64,000 nucleotides of DNA from Torymus aiolomorphi (taxonomy: Eukaryota > Arthropoda > Insecta > Hymenoptera > Torymidae), in contig CM070873.1 of the NCBI GenBank assembly GCA_036365515.1, positions 68,941,529 through 69,005,528 on the forward strand. The letters run 5' to 3'. How positions within the stretch are numbered: the first letter of the stretch is position 1; every line of letters begins with the position of its first letter. Made by a program: the position numbers and the translations under genes. Under the pieces are notes generated by a model. That model was not told where the DNA came from. It searched no databases and worked only from the letters and a program-made list of their open reading frames with translations. Below are positions 12,549 to 24,639 of this stretch, one piece after another.

Positions 12549-13199
12549 TTGAGAAATTTTGTTCGCTCGTTGCAAATGACAGGATGTTTCTCGCATCAAG
12601 TGCAACTCGTACAACACGTTGCTATGTCGTAGTAGGTTATATATAGTTCCGTCAATGTAGGAAGAAATCATTTCCACTTGTGTTATTTCGAGTGCGCCGA
12701 GCGCATTAAACTCATTATTTTTGGGGAATAAAGGGGACGCGGGGGCTACTCCTTGGAAATTTGCTGAATTGAAGTTAATTCTCATGATGCGCGCATTAAG
12801 CGGCGCAAAAAACCGGACGCCATTATGACGTATTTTGGTCTTGATTTAGCAGGAGTGTAATAAGCTTCATCCTGGGGGTTTTTTCGGCTAATTAAATCTG
12901 GCTTCTGTGGTAATACTTGTTAGACTGAATAACGTAAAAGCGCGCAGACATTCTTAAATATAGGCTAATTCGTTCCTTAGTTCAAGTAAAAAAGTATGAT
13001 GATAATTTATGAAGCTTGAAATAATTTGTCTAACCTGAATAGAAATTTATTAATGAAGACATCCGTGCATAAAAATATTACTTCAAATGTTAGATATGTA
13101 TGATTAGAAATTTCATATTTTTTTTTTATCTAATCCTTTTTACATAATGTGCGAAAGTAATACAAACTGTATGCATTAATCACAAAAAATCAACGAACA
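12549..13199. other. Mixed to AT-rich spacer, no gene seen
   Basis: Mixed sequence to about 12950, then AT-rich; no exon or repeat recognised. Confidence 0.5.
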
Positions 13200-14080
13200 T
13201 TTTCTTTATAAACCCGCAAATTCGAGGTACGTTGATTTATCCTGGCTTTCAGTTAATCCCATCAGCGAATAAAAATAAAACTCGTTTCCATCCTTCCGCA
13301 AATAAAGATCTGTAATTACCGCTCGTAACAAAAGAAACTACCACCTCTCCTCACCTACAAAAAAAAGTTCATTCATTCTCATCAAACATCAAAGCCCCCT
13401 AAAAGACCTCGAATCATCCGTCCCAGCTCCTCCAGGCCGCCATCCATCCTCCTCTCAAGAAACACACAGCAGCTCACATATACAAAACGTCCGTGCGGGC
13501 AAATAAAGAAAGGAATGACAAAGTGTAGTATACGCGCACTCAAGACTACGCGAGGCACACACGCGCGGCTATACACAGTGCACTTTTCCGCACTCTGCTG
13601 GCGCCGTAGGTATATATACGCGCGGCGTAATCCGTCAGCGCGAAACCGTACGTGGCGGCGGCGGCCGTATCTTTGCGAATAATCGATAGGACAAAGGGGG
13701 AGAGTGAAGCCGAGCCGGGCCCTCTCTCTCTCACGAGGGATACACTTTGTGCTGCGCTACCGCCGACGTGGCGGCTGCTGCTGCTGCTATCAGTTGCGGG
13801 AGGGAAAGAGAGGAAGTCTTGCGAGAGCGCGGGGTCCCTCTGTGTCTTTGAGAAATTCGAGGAGGGAGAGAGTCGGGAGGGAAGGCTTTTTTCGGAGTCG
13901 AAGGGGAGATGTTGAGAGAAGGGCGAGGGGAAGTGGATACGTGCGGTCAGTCGCTTTGAATTTTACAAAGGGTTGCTGGAAATGTTGCTGTGATTTTTAA
14001 TTAGATTTTTTATGGTAGACAGTGTTGAGGTTTAGGTTCGGCAGTAAATAAGCTTGATTAGTTGATTGTAAATGGTAGGG
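13200..14080. other. CpG-rich skew-switch island 8
   Basis: The left flank 13240-13470 is C/A-rich (cctccaggccgccatcc), the core has GGTATATATACGCGCGG near 13607, and the right flank 13790-14060 is purine- and then G/T-rich (gaggggaagtgg, gttgaggtttaggttcgg). A minus-strand donor word GTAG|GTGAGG at 13354/13353 faces left. No exon accepted. Confidence 0.5.
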
Positions 14081-14979
14081 GATGGGAAATATTTATTTAA
14101 TGAGGGTTATACATTATTAAAATATAGAGGTAAATGGTATTATAGTAAAATTGTTTAAAATTTCGTAAAAATCGAAAAATGATGTAATAATTGAATGTTT
14201 ACGAAGTAGTTATTGTCTTGAAACGGTTATCTGCACGGATTTATGACGAAAACCCGTTAGAATTTTTAAGATATGGGTGCATTTTAACAACTGAAAACCT
14301 GTATTCTTATTTCACTATTTTACAATTTCTATAAATGTTATATACATAAAATTATTTAACAACTAATAAAAATGGCAATTTCTAAGTTATATTATAAAAA
14401 TGAAATTTCAGGAGCATGAGAATCGATAATAAAAACTAAATAAAATACAAAACCGATCTTTCAAGCGTATATATACTTTTGCAGCCATTGCAAAAGATTT
14501 TCTTGATAATTTCTTCATTATCCATATTTTTCTTCATATAGAAATTCTGAAAAAGCCCGAGCGCGCGCGTCAGCTTTGGAAATCTGAACCGTGAAAGCTT
14601 AATTGAACTGGACAGAAAATCAATGGAGTTTATTTCCCCCGCTACGTTTATTGATTAAAAGCTTTTACTCTGTGAAATATTTAGACTCAAGTTGATGAGA
14701 ATTTACGTAGGAACGCGCTGTAAAGGGATCCGATTAATTCCCCACCCAAGGCCGTATTAGCTCAAACCACATTAACATTTTCAATTTGGCTCTTTATTAC
14801 AAATTCATTACCTATGTGTTTGCTAATAAGTTTTAACATACTTGATCGAACAATTTACTTGGCACAGTTTTAATAAATTTCATTAATTTCACAATATTCT
14901 AAAATGCTTTTCAATTACTTAACCTAAATAGTTATTTAAGCTTAAATCAACCATTTTCGTTCCAGATAATCCCAATTTC
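14081..14979. other. AT-rich spacer, no gene seen
   Basis: AT-rich, with a short CpG patch near 14565. No repeats or exons recognised. Confidence 0.5.
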
Positions 14980-16330
14980 CAATACGTTTCAAGCTTCTAA
15001 ACAATTATTTCCACCCATCAACAACCAAAAAAATCTTCTACAATTTTCCATATTCAAAACAAACCCTGACCATTTCTATATTCCAGCCCGCTCCATCGCC
15101 CGTGCAATCACGGCGAAATTCTCACGATGCATTATGGCAAATCAGCCGTGGCGCGCGCTCGAATACACCGTTAGCCCAATAATCGGCCAATTTATTCGCC
15201 GGCACAAAACACCACCGGCGTAAATATCCCCCCCCCCCATCCTCTCTTCTCTCTCTCGCGTGTGCGCCTCCCGGTCACGTATATATAGATAAGGTACGAG
15301 GACAAAAGCCCCTAATTATATCCATTCGCAGAGGGAGAGAGAGAGAGATGTGTGTGTGTGTGTGTACGTGTACGTGTATATCTTACCACAGTAATGAACG
15401 AGCAGGTAGAGGAAGCCCGCGTGAACGCGGCTGTCGCACCACGAATTCGCGTCGCCGGGCTGGGGCTCGAACAGCGAGAGGTCAAGACCCTCCATGTCGC
15501 TCTCACCGCAGGAGTCGCTCAGCGGCTCGAAGCCGCCGCTGTTGTTGTTGCCCTGCACGGCCTGCCCCACCGTCGTCGTCAACTCCGCCGCTGTGTTCAT
15601 GTCGCTGTTTTCGAGCTATTATACACGCGTGTGTTATAGCTGAATGTCGGTATATACTGTTTCCACACGCACTCGCGCACCTTTTTCTTTATTTCTTTTT
15701 TTAATCGATAGATTAATTAAAAAAAAGAGCACTGTTACTTTTTCTTCTTCTTCTTCCTGTGGTGTACTGATTAGAGGTCGTTCGCGGGCACTGTGCGGCG
15801 TTCGGGCGGCTTCGGCGAGACGCTGACGGCCCGTTGAATCGTGCAGTAGGTTGGATTGACGTTTTCGAGCATGGCTGGGGACAACGCCGGCTCACGGATT
15901 GAGAGAAAGAGACACAGAGGCGGCTGTCGTATGGTAATCCTGTGTCGGGGAGAAAATGGGTGAAATCAATACCGCGCGCCGCAGCACATACGCGGCGGAG
16001 AAAATAGAATGTGAGCGAGCGGTACAATCGATGGATTATATTGCGATTCGCGAGAGACTCCATTCGTTTCGTCGTGTTGAAAAATAGGAAAAAGCGCTTT
16101 TGCAGTGAATAATGCGCGGTAATGACTTGAATTATATATATATGTGTGAGTGCGCGTATCGATTCCTTGATTATACGAACGCGAAGTGCACGTGTTTGCT
16201 GTACCGCATGCATGCATTCTATTCTCTGGCGGTGTTCTATTGATTGGTATATGATGCGGTTCTTCGATAAGCCAGGGAAAAAGTTTGTTAGAGACTGTAG
16301 GAGGAATCGCGTTTCACGTGTTTATTATAG
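14980..16330. other. CpG-rich skew-switch island 9 containing a coding exon
   Basis: C/A-rich 14990-15100, core 15100-16060 with GTATATATAGATAAGG near 15281, and a weaker G-rich right flank (gctggggacaacg, cggggagaaaatggg). The left half holds a minus-strand first coding exon, so here leftward transcription from the core is supported by coding evidence. An ATTATATATATATGTG word lies near 16130. Confidence 0.5.
15386..15600 (-). CDS. First coding exon of an unidentified minus-strand gene
   Basis: Reads ATG at 15600-15598 (context GCGACATGA, G at -3) through 71 codons plus one base to a strong 5' splice site, TACTGTG|GTAAGATATA, with the exon's last base at 15386. The predicted N-terminus begins MNTAAELTTTVGQAVQ, then has a polar/acidic stretch (SDSCGESDMEGLDLSLFEPQ) and ends HAGFLYLLVHYC. 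The GC-rich third positions are unlike the flanks. An alternative donor, TGCG|GTGAGAG, lies inside the exon. I do not recognise the family; no domain or signal peptide is clear. Downstream exons, which would lie at lower coordinates, were not found, and the frame beyond the donor runs into low-complexity THTHTH, supporting splicing. The exon sits just left of a CpG core that would be its promoter. Coding status is fairly likely; function is unknown. Confidence 0.6.
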
Positions 16331-17159
16331 AATGATGATTTGGTAATTTTTTCTGTGCGAAAAATTTTTATTTTATATTATCGTGTGGTAGAATGAATAC
16401 AATGATCATTTTGTTAAAATAAGTTGGGAGAAATGATGTACTTAAGGACAAATTCGGATTAAAGGTATTATATTTCTTAATGGATTTATGAATGTCTTTC
16501 ATAATGGTAGCTACTTATACACATTCGAGTACGGAATTAAGAAGTAAAAGGGAAAGGGTTTCAAATTTCAACATATCCAGCTATTGATTTCCCACTTCCT
16601 ATTTTTGAAACTTAAAAAACCGCTACGATACTAATATTTTTATTTATACTGCCAATAATAATTGTAACATTTGTTATTTCATTTCTGATTATTTAATTAA
16701 AATAATAGTTTTAAAAGATCATTGTTAAACAAGAAAAAAAGATAAGTTTTGCTTGGTACCTAAAAACGTAATTAAAAATAAAGTTATCTGTCAAACAGAG
16801 CTTATATTTTCTTTCGATCAATCCAAAATCTGATAATAATGAATCGTAAATGAAAACAAATATCAGAGAGAATCCTTCAAGCACAATCAATGTTGAGTAA
16901 ATATCAATTACCCAAAATAAACACTGATGTTTTTGCATTATAAAATCATAAACTGGTTTTGATTATTTATCTCGCATGGTAATTTCCAGAAAATAATCAC
17001 TTTATTGAATAAAAATGAATCCAATTACAAAGTCCTTTTTTTCGCTTAACATCGTTGCTAACAACGCAGCAGCGAAAGCGCTTAAAAAAATTTTAACCAT
17101 CACTCAGTAATTATTAAAAACGAAAACGTCCATCTAAATTACGCATTTAAATTTAAAAC
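16331..17159. other. AT-rich spacer, no gene seen
   Basis: AT-rich, with only random-looking short frames (for example 16711-16938, minus strand). Confidence 0.5.
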
Positions 17160-18470
17160 ACGAATAGCTTGTATATAATCACCCAAAGTCACTCCCATTC
17201 TGTCGTCTCGGAACTATACAATTCCTCTTACTCATCCCGGCCCTTCACCATCCCACAACGCCGCTCTTGTTCTTCCAATATATATATACCACACCGCCGC
17301 TCCGATTTGACAGATAAACCCATCGCGCGCGCTCGTACACGGCCTAAAACATCGTTAGTCCTCCTAATCGAACTCCACCAAATAAATAGTCCAGCCCCCT
17401 TCTCCGCAATTAACTCTCCACGCCCTATATATGCTCCGCAACCTGTGAGAACTCCTCAATATGACAATACCCCGGGCACTGAGAACCTCGCCTCATTCTC
17501 TCGCAATGCCAAGATCAAGATCACATGCGCACGCGCGCCTCGCTTTCTTTCTCTTACTCGTGCAGTATCACAGAACGCTGCTGCTGCTGCTGCTGTCGGC
17601 AGCAGCACGTGAACTGGTTTTCGAGAGAGAGACGCGCGCGACGCGGGGAAAGGTCGTTCGCATCGAAAAGTTCGAAGTTGGTCGCGCGCGCGAGCGTGCC
17701 TGAAGAACAAGAGAGAAAGAGGGGAACGGGTGGGAAGATAATCGTTTCGTGACTGCACCGTGCAATTTTTCGCGCGTGAGCGAGCAACCGATCCGATGTA
17801 TGTGTGTGTGTTGTTCCAAGAGGTGGTGGTGTAGGCCCCCTGCGGGCTTCTAAGCAAATCATGAGGATGTAACAGCGCTTTTTTCAGGATAAGTAAGGGG
17901 AGACGAGAGCCGGGAGAGAAAATTCCTCGAGGGGGTGTTAGCGACTGAGAGCTGGTGCGTTTTTTTCTTGCTTTCCGTATATACCTTGGCCCATCTCGTG
18001 GATCGTAGAATAATTCTTTTTACAGGTGAGGGGATAGCTCGAGGGAGGGAGCTGAGTGAAAACAGTTTGAAATTCGACGAGATTGCAGGGTTTTAGTGTG
18101 ATGAGGCGAGGTGTGGCTAATTGAATAGAGGGAGAGACAGAGATAAAGAGGGTAGTATCGACGAATAGCGGTTTCTGTTTGTTACGGACGAAAAAGTATA
18201 GGATTTTGTTCAATAAATCGTTTGTAAAGTGATTAAATTCAAGCAAGATTATCATTTTTATATTGCGAGAGAGACAAAGGAAATAAGGGACGGTGCGTAA
18301 AGACCCCGGTAGCTACTGTTTAGGTTTATTTACGAAAGAAAGGCAGAGGGAACTTATACGTAGTTCTAAACGATAAGCGTAAAAAGAAGTGAATTGCCAA
18401 ATTGCGTAATTTAGTTATTTCGAGACGGAGGGTGATTTAAAGTAATGACTTATAGGTTATACTGAAAGTA
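17160..18470. other. CpG-rich skew-switch island 10
   Basis: C/A-rich 17180-17520 with AATATATATACCACACCGCC near 17277; core with GCTGCTGCTGCTGCTG near 17578; G-rich 17720-18440. A plus-strand donor word TTTACAG|GTGAGGGG at 18025/18026 faces right, towards the 19278 gene. It could supply that gene's 5' leader, but this is inference. Confidence 0.5.
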
Positions 18471-18473
18471 TTC

Positions 18474-18700
18474 ATGGGTTTAAAGTTTGCAACGTTGGAG
18501 TCCAACGAAATAAAAAAAAAATAGTTCATTTTGCTTCACGTTTATATTAAATAATATTAATTTTGCGTGTAGATTTAGTGTTTTATAGTATAAATTAACT
18601 TTAAAACAAAGGTTTAGATAAAATTTTCATTGTTTAATAACTTTAATCAATCGTAAAAAATTATTTCGTTGCATTCCAACGATGCAAACTTCAAACCCAT
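18474..18700 (+). mobile_element. hAT-type MITE, copy 2 (227 bp)
   Basis: Terminal inverted repeats ATGGGTTTAAAGTTTGCAAC and GATGCAAACTTCAAACCCAT, flanked by the perfect 8-bp direct repeat AAGTATTC at 18466-18473 and 18701-18708. It matches copy 1 at 8786-9010 in inverted orientation along its whole length, including the AT-rich interior. Non-coding and non-autonomous; assigned to hAT from the 8-bp duplication. Confidence 0.87.
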
Positions 18701-19073
18701 AAGTATTCATTAATAGTGTTGCTTTAAAATTTTAAACGCGTAAATGGGATCCCTATGCAGACTGTAATCGAGTAAGCTGCAGTGATTCTGAGAATTAGAA
18801 GAAATCATAACACGATATAAACTGTAGAGATATATGAGTACGAATAAACTATTTTCATAGGAATAAAAAAATAGACTATGGTTCATTTAATCTTTACATA
18901 GAATACAGTCTTCAATCGTAATAGTTTCATGAGTCGTTACACTAATGCATTATCAATGATTTCTCATACGTTCAAATATAATTCAAACATTTTTTTATGT
19001 ATTTTCATTAGACTGATATTTATCAAATATTTTTAATACAGTATCGTTAAAAATCTTTGTTTACTGTTCACAG
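18701..19073. other. AT-rich spacer; possible intron end
   Basis: AT-rich, ending with a good 3' splice-site word TTTACTGTTCACAG at 19060-19073, so it may be the 3' part of an intron in the leader of the next gene. Confidence 0.35.
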
Positions 19074-19277
19074 AGTTTACATTGGGACCTGCTGTTGAAA
19101 GTTCGTCTTCATACAACAATGATCATGGAAAGAGAAATGTTTATTTATTAAAAGCCTGATCCGGAAGAAATTTTCAACAATACTAAAATCTTCCGATCAA
19201 AGAGATTGACTTCTAAACGATCCTAAGGACCAGCGAAAGAAGAGAAAAATTGTCATTCCTCATAATAAATAAAGAGA
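19074..19277 (+). other. Putative 5' leader exon with a short upstream ORF
   Basis: If the acceptor at 19073 is used, the exon begins at 19074. It contains a 10-codon upstream ORF (19119-19151, ATG ATC ATG ... TAA), in frame with the main start but closed by stops. Such an upstream ORF could dampen translation; inference. Confidence 0.3.
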
Positions 19278-19604
19278 ATGGCAGAAAACCTTGCGGCTTT
19301 CTTTGAAGAGCTTCATACGACCATGATGTCGACTACGGAGGAGTTACACATAGTAAAAGAAGAAACAATCAGTCTATTCGAGAGGGTGAAAATGCTTTTG
19401 ATGCGAGACAACGACGACCGAGTGCGCCTAGAACTGTTTCACATGCTCCAAAGGGTCAGCGACAACTTGGAGCAATTGCTACATTTACAGGATAAGCTAA
19501 AAATGCTGCAGGTGACGATCGAGCTGCGAATGAACCAAGTGGCACATGATGCTGACAGCTTAGATGGAAGTGATGAAGACGACGAAGAAGATCAGGAAGA
19601 ATAA
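19278..19604 (+). CDS. 108-residue coiled-coil-like protein with acidic tail, unidentified
   Basis: The frame opens at ATG in a good context (A at -3, G at +4), with in-frame stops just upstream, and closes at TAA. The protein starts MAENLAAFFEELHTTMM. Residues about 1-90 are Leu/Met/Glu-rich with heptad-like spacing (FERVKMLLM, ELFHMLQRVSDNLEQLL, LQDKLKMLQ), predicting a helical bundle or coiled coil. The last 16 residues are almost all acidic (SDEDDEEDQEE at the end). No signal peptide or membrane segment is seen. AATAAA signals follow at 19613 and further on near 19790. Even codon use in an AT-rich setting and a clean stop support a real gene, perhaps a single coding exon behind a spliced leader. 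The family is not recognised; a retrocopy cannot be excluded. Confidence 0.65.
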   Translation: MAENLAAFFEELHTTMMSTTEELHIVKEETISLFERVKMLLMRDNDDRVRLELFHMLQRVSDNLEQLLHLQDKLKMLQVTIELRMNQVAHDADSLDGSDEDDEEDQEE

Positions 19605-19979
19605 AAAGAATGAATAAAACGCAAAATAAATGACAAGGCCTCGCCCCGAGGTGAAGATACGTTTGTATAATAGCTTGTACAAAAAGTTCAGGAATTGTTC
19701 TTTAATTTAGCTAACTGCTGCCGTATCAACTATGAGCACAACTCAAGCATTTGTAGATTTAGTTTGTATTTCATTTCTATTTATAGTAAAAAAATAAAAT
19801 AAAAACGTTTCTTACTTAAGCATTACATTGATAATTGAGGTCTCGAAAAATAAAAAGAAACGCCACGAAATCGGTAAAAATGATTGTCCTCGTATAAAAT
19901 CCATTGAAATATATCAATTTTGTTTTAATACGAAAAAGGTTAGATTACTTAGATACTCCTAGTTTCTTTGATAAACTCA
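19605..19979 (+). other. 3' flank of the 108-residue gene with polyadenylation words
   Basis: AATAAA at 19613-19618, a second AAATAAA near 19625 and an AATAAAATAAAAA cluster near 19790-19803, followed by AT-rich DNA. Consistent with a 3' UTR of about 20 to 200 bases. Confidence 0.4.
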
Positions 19980-20850
19980 CGTGTACAAAAATTCAACATA
20001 ATTTTCTCAGTCGCCTACTTTGCCAACGATCTCGCATCCCTTTTTCTATCTCGGGCCCTCAATCATATCAAAATCTTATCTCCTACCACATAAAAAAACC
20101 TAAACTTTTCAGCGATCGCATTATAGCCATCGCTCCATTCCCTACCTATATGCCATCACTCCAGTCTCCCCTTTATAATCGCACTCGCACAAAATGCTCG
20201 CGCGCAAATTCATACAGCCCAATCGGAAAAATCGAACGCGCGCCGAGATCACTTCGGGGCAAAACGATCAATTATATTACCAGCGGCCGTTTAACGTAAT
20301 GGACTAATCAAGTGGGAAACGCTTGATAATACAGGCTCGCGAAGAGAGTACTATATACGCGATGAGCAATATTGCGCGTGATGCGTCTCTCAGGACGAGG
20401 AAGGAAGCTGTACATGAGAGAGAGCTCTCGAGAGCCTCTTCAGAGCTAGACGTATACACAGAGAGAGAGGAAAGTCGGCGCCTCTCTCGTTTCGAGACGG
20501 TCAAATTGCCCGGCGGCGCTTCGCGGATGGACGTGTCTGCTCGTGGAAGCCCTCGCGGATCAGAATTCTATTCTTGGATGTTATTACAAATTAAGAATTT
20601 CCCCGGGCAGTGCGGCGGCGGCAGCCGAGCGGAGCGGCTCTCCGGTTTATCTGCAGCGCGGATCGCTGAGGATGTTATGGGATACGCTGTTTCAAGTATT
20701 TCGCAGATTAAGAGGGAACGCGAGCGTTCCGTTGTATTTTGTGCATAATATAAGAGGAGGGCGAGCTTGGGGTTCGCGCGTGAGCGTAGCTGCAGTGTAA
20801 CGTAACAGGGGATTCATAGGAAAGTGGGGTATGAATTTGTTTATCGTTGA
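19980..20850. other. CpG-rich skew-switch island 11
   Basis: C-rich left flank (20010-20220), core with (GA)n and CpG 20200-20700, G-rich right flank (gaggagggcgagcttggggt near 20755; aaagtggggtatg near 20820). A 141-codon plus-strand frame (20323-20748) is low-complexity and not accepted. Confidence 0.45.
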
Positions 20851-21379
20851 GTGTAGCCATTAGATTTTATAATCATTTTTTATTTATAAATTTATAACGT
20901 TTGTTATAAAACGTAAAACGTGAAATCCACGGGTATACGTGGGAGAGGACAAAAGACACATTTTATGTAAAAGCGTCATTTTCTTCTCCACTTCAACGAG
21001 TATGAATCACATATTTTCTCAGCATTGTTTCAGTTTTGAATGCATGGAATTACACTTTTTTTTTTCTTTCAAATGTACGATCGCACGCACAGTGTACACA
21101 ATAATTTCGAATTCTAAAACGGACTCTGGTGTTCTGTTACTCGGAGAACCTTCATTTGCGTGAACGGGGTATTTTAGCCGCTTGGCAATTTTCATAACTG
21201 TATAGTTTAAGAGTTCTCGGAAAGAGCATTCAAGCAGAGCTTTGGCAGAATAAAGACATATCTCTGCGAAATTTTACGATATACGAAGTACGCGTTTATT
21301 CGATAGATAAAAAATTCTCAACTATCATTTCGTGATTTAACCGGGTTATCGATCGATTTTGAATGTGTGTAATTCCATA
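20851..21379. other. Mixed AT-rich spacer, no gene seen
   Basis: No exon, repeat or RNA gene recognised. Confidence 0.5.
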
Positions 21380-22150
21380 TTTTGCAAACCTCATAATTAT
21401 ACACTAATCACCATCTGACCTCCATTCCAACTCCTCATTCCAATCAATCACAGATCTTGCACCTACAAAATATCCACGGTAAAAGAGCGCCACACTTAGC
21501 ATCACAACACTGTGAAAGGCCAAATCCAATCAAACGGCCCTGCTCCCCGTCTCCAATAAACAGCTCGCTAATCCCCAGCATAATGCGCGCGGACGCGCAT
21601 AATAGGAGAAAACCCGTTTGGAAGTCCTCTGATGTGCGCGCTCGGCAACCAACAATGGACCGGCACGCCGCGCGGCGCACGAAATATCAAGCCTCCTCTC
21701 GTGCCGAGAGATGGAATCAGCTGTGCGCTCGAGGAGAGGACATCAGCCGCGGCTCTTTGACTCTCTCACTCCTGCCTCACCAATGTGTGTGTGTGTGTGT
21801 ACGCGCACGAGAGAGAGAGAGAGGAGCATAAAGGCGAGGATGAGGCTGGATTTCTTAAAAGCGACCCTAGCCTCACGACTCCAGAAGAGGGAGAGAGAGA
21901 GATGCGATCGGCCGTGGCTCTTTAACCCCGCGAGAAAGAGCGAGCCGCGCGCAAAGGTTGTTCGGTGCAAGGTAAATATACGCGCTCGTGGTGCTTGACG
22001 CGCAGGTTTGATGCAATTAAGGGAGAATACGTGCGGTGGTATCGCTTTTCTCAGTTTTGAGTAAATCAGGTTTTGAAGGATTTTTCGCTTTTTCCGGCTT
22101 AGTTATCAATAATTGTAAAGGTAATTATCGGGTATTTTAATTGAAGTTGT
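21380..22150. other. CpG-rich skew-switch island 12
   Basis: The left flank 21390-21560 is C/A-rich (accatctgacctccattcc), the core has (GT)n and (GA)n tracts 21780-21905, and the right flank is G-rich. An AAG|GTAAAT donor-like word sits at 21971 on the plus strand. Confidence 0.45.
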
Positions 22151-22879
22151 TGTTATTCATCTGTAGAATACCGTGACCGATAATTTGATAAATGATAAGC
22201 CGGTATACGGTTTTCATATATATAGAAATTCAATGGCTATTGAACATTCGTTCTCACTCGAAGTATAATTTCTAGAAATACATTGAATATTTTGTTTGCA
22301 AACTTTGAGTGACACATTAATAATTGATAATATAATACATGTTGAATTATCATATCAGATACATTTTCCATATTTTCGCGATGTAAAAAACGGTGTAATG
22401 AAACATTGTATAATAATGCACAAAAATATTACGACTTACGAAATGAGAATTCCGTATTTGGAACTGATTTTGTTATTGAATGCGGCCGTGACGAAAAATA
22501 ACAATAAGCTTAAAATATACTTTGACAATATGCAAAAGCCTTTTTGCGCCCGATTTAACTTTACGCGTCGCTGTTTTCGCTGCAATCGAAAATACTGCTC
22601 GCTGCACAAAAGCATATTGTTGGTCAACCAACTGCTGCTGCGGCCTCTTGAAAATGGAACGCTCAATTTATTAATATATGGTCTTTGTAACAATTCTCGC
22701 AATAGCCGCATAAATTCATTTTATTATTTTTATAGACAAAAGTATTTTTTATAAAAATAGTCTAACTTTTTTTAACTTATTTTCTACTTTGAAAAGTCGT
22801 ACTCAACTGCTGCGGTATGACTATCATCAAATGTTAATAAGATTTCACACGTCAACGTAATACTATAATTATTCCATAC
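22151..22879. other. AT-rich spacer with an unresolved 152-codon open frame
   Basis: A plus-strand frame is open from about 22296 to 22754 with no natural ATG at its start. It contains a short Cys-rich patch (CARFNFTRRCFRCNRKYC). The opposite strand is also open at 22436-22711. The locally higher GC around 22540-22670 is the only hint of coding. No family is recognised; probably not a gene. Confidence 0.2.
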
Positions 22880-23860
22880 ATTTATTCAAGAATGCAGCAC
22901 CGAATTACAATCACGCTAAAGCCTTGCGATAACAAATCATCCTTCCCATCAACGCTTCGCCTCCCCCACCTGTCCTTTACGTAACAGCACCACTATAACT
23001 TCCCTCCTATCGCCACCTCGATCAAAAACCTCGCCACTACCACTACCACCGCAAACAGCAACTCACAACTGAACGCGGCTGCAAAAACGCATCTCACCTA
23101 GCTTCCATCCTCGTCAACCTGTGCACCTAGCTCTACCTTTACCTCTCTCTCTCCCAGCAGTACTACAATCCTTCCACGAAATAAACCGGTGGAAATCTCG
23201 AATCTCGGAATATCTCTTACTGACCACGAACGCGCGGCGGAGTGAGATCGCCTCGCGCGGGTTCCCACGATTCAATGAAAGAGCGCTCGGCTCTCTCTCG
23301 CTCGCTCGTCCGCGGAAGAGATCTCTCTCTCTCTCTCTCCCTCTCTCTCTATACGCATATGTGCGGTATACGTATATACGCTTCCGAGTTGCTTCATCAA
23401 TTACGGAGATGGTTCGCGCATCGAAAAATTCCTGGAGAGAGATAAGGTTGCTGCACGTGCGTGTACGGGAGCGTTGTCTTATTACGGTTATTATACCGGA
23501 CGGGATGCGCGCGAGCGCGGATAATAAGATGATATGTTAATTTCGTTTAATTAGGTATAGGCGGCGGTGGTTTTGCGGGGTACAGAGATGAGGAGGGGAA
23601 TTCGGATTATGCGCGCGGGGTGGATGGTTTGATTTAGCGGATAGTGGTTGGTTTGTTGCAATGTAATGTGCGCGCTGCTCTGCATTGTTTTGGTTCAATT
23701 GAACGGGTATTTAGAGCAGTGTTGGGTATACGCGAGAGAGACAATATTTATGGATGTGTATAATACTCGGGAAAGCGTTAGAATAGTTTAAGTTGTGATG
23801 CAAATGCCGCGCGAAACCACCGCTGGTGTAAACAAACTCGAATCGGTATTATACGAGAAA
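22880..23860. other. CpG-rich skew-switch island 13 (clearest case)
   Basis: By hand count, 22921-23100 has about 74 C and 19 G, while 23551-23700 has about 58 G and 17 C. The core (23200-23500) is CpG-rich with (TC)n and CGTATATACGC. A minus-strand donor word CTAG|GTGAGA at 23097/23096 faces left. No coding exon accepted. Confidence 0.6.
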
Positions 23861-23999
23861 ATACCGTAAACACGAGAGGCTATCACTTGATGAGAAATAG
23901 TTGGGAGTTCTATACATGCATTAACATGGTATTGATAAAAGTTGCATAGCGAAATTCTGAATTTACAAATTGTCCGGTATTGAAATCTCGACTAGGTAT

Positions 24000-24470
24000 C
24001 GCGAGCTTTTTTGTCAAAATTTTCGTACGTCAAATCAAATAACCGCGCGCGGTGCGTTGAAAACTTCGCGCCGACCTACATTCCCTGCAAACTATTAAAC
24101 TCAAATTCTATCAAAAATTCCCCGTTTAAAATTCAATATCGTGCACAACTCGCCGACCGCCGCAAGGAAACTTCGGAACTTCAAAATTCAGAGCCAAACT
24201 TCAATAATCGTTGAGCGATCGCGCGTAGATACGTATACGGTATAATTCGCCATCGCGCGCAAAATATCGGAACCAGTTTACGCGCGGCGGCGGCTAAACG
24301 CATGCACCCGCGATATAAGAGGTTAGATTTCTAAATTGCCGATGATAGGCGATACGTGCGCTGCTTCGTAATGTTCTCGATCGTGCGCGTAAACGCGGGT
24401 ATATATACCTACCCTAAGCGCAAAATATCAGCCGTTTTGCTTGGAATGCGAGCTTCTAAAAAAGTCATCC
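24000..24470. other. CpG-rich island 14
   Basis: CpG-rich, with GGGTATATATACCTACCC near 24397. The left flank is C/A-rich (24060-24190) and the right flank weak. No gene. Confidence 0.35.
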
Positions 24471-24639
24471 ATGACGACGGTATAATTAGTTATTATAACG
24501 GTAACGGTTGTTACATTTTTTGAACGCTGTGTCAATCAGCTCCTGTATAAGTGTAAAATTAAAAATTCGTTTCATTCGTTCGATACAATACACTTTTTCC
24601 AACCGCTTTATTTATATGAAAATAATTCTCTACTGCTCC

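Noticed and set aside
15713..16213. 166-codon minus-strand frame upstream of the 15600 exon
   Set aside because: Out of context and low complexity; more likely promoter or 5' UTR sequence.
17456..17857. Overlapping minus-strand frames of 83-133 codons
   Set aside because: Several frames open at once in GC-rich DNA with CTG repeats; no single frame is favoured.
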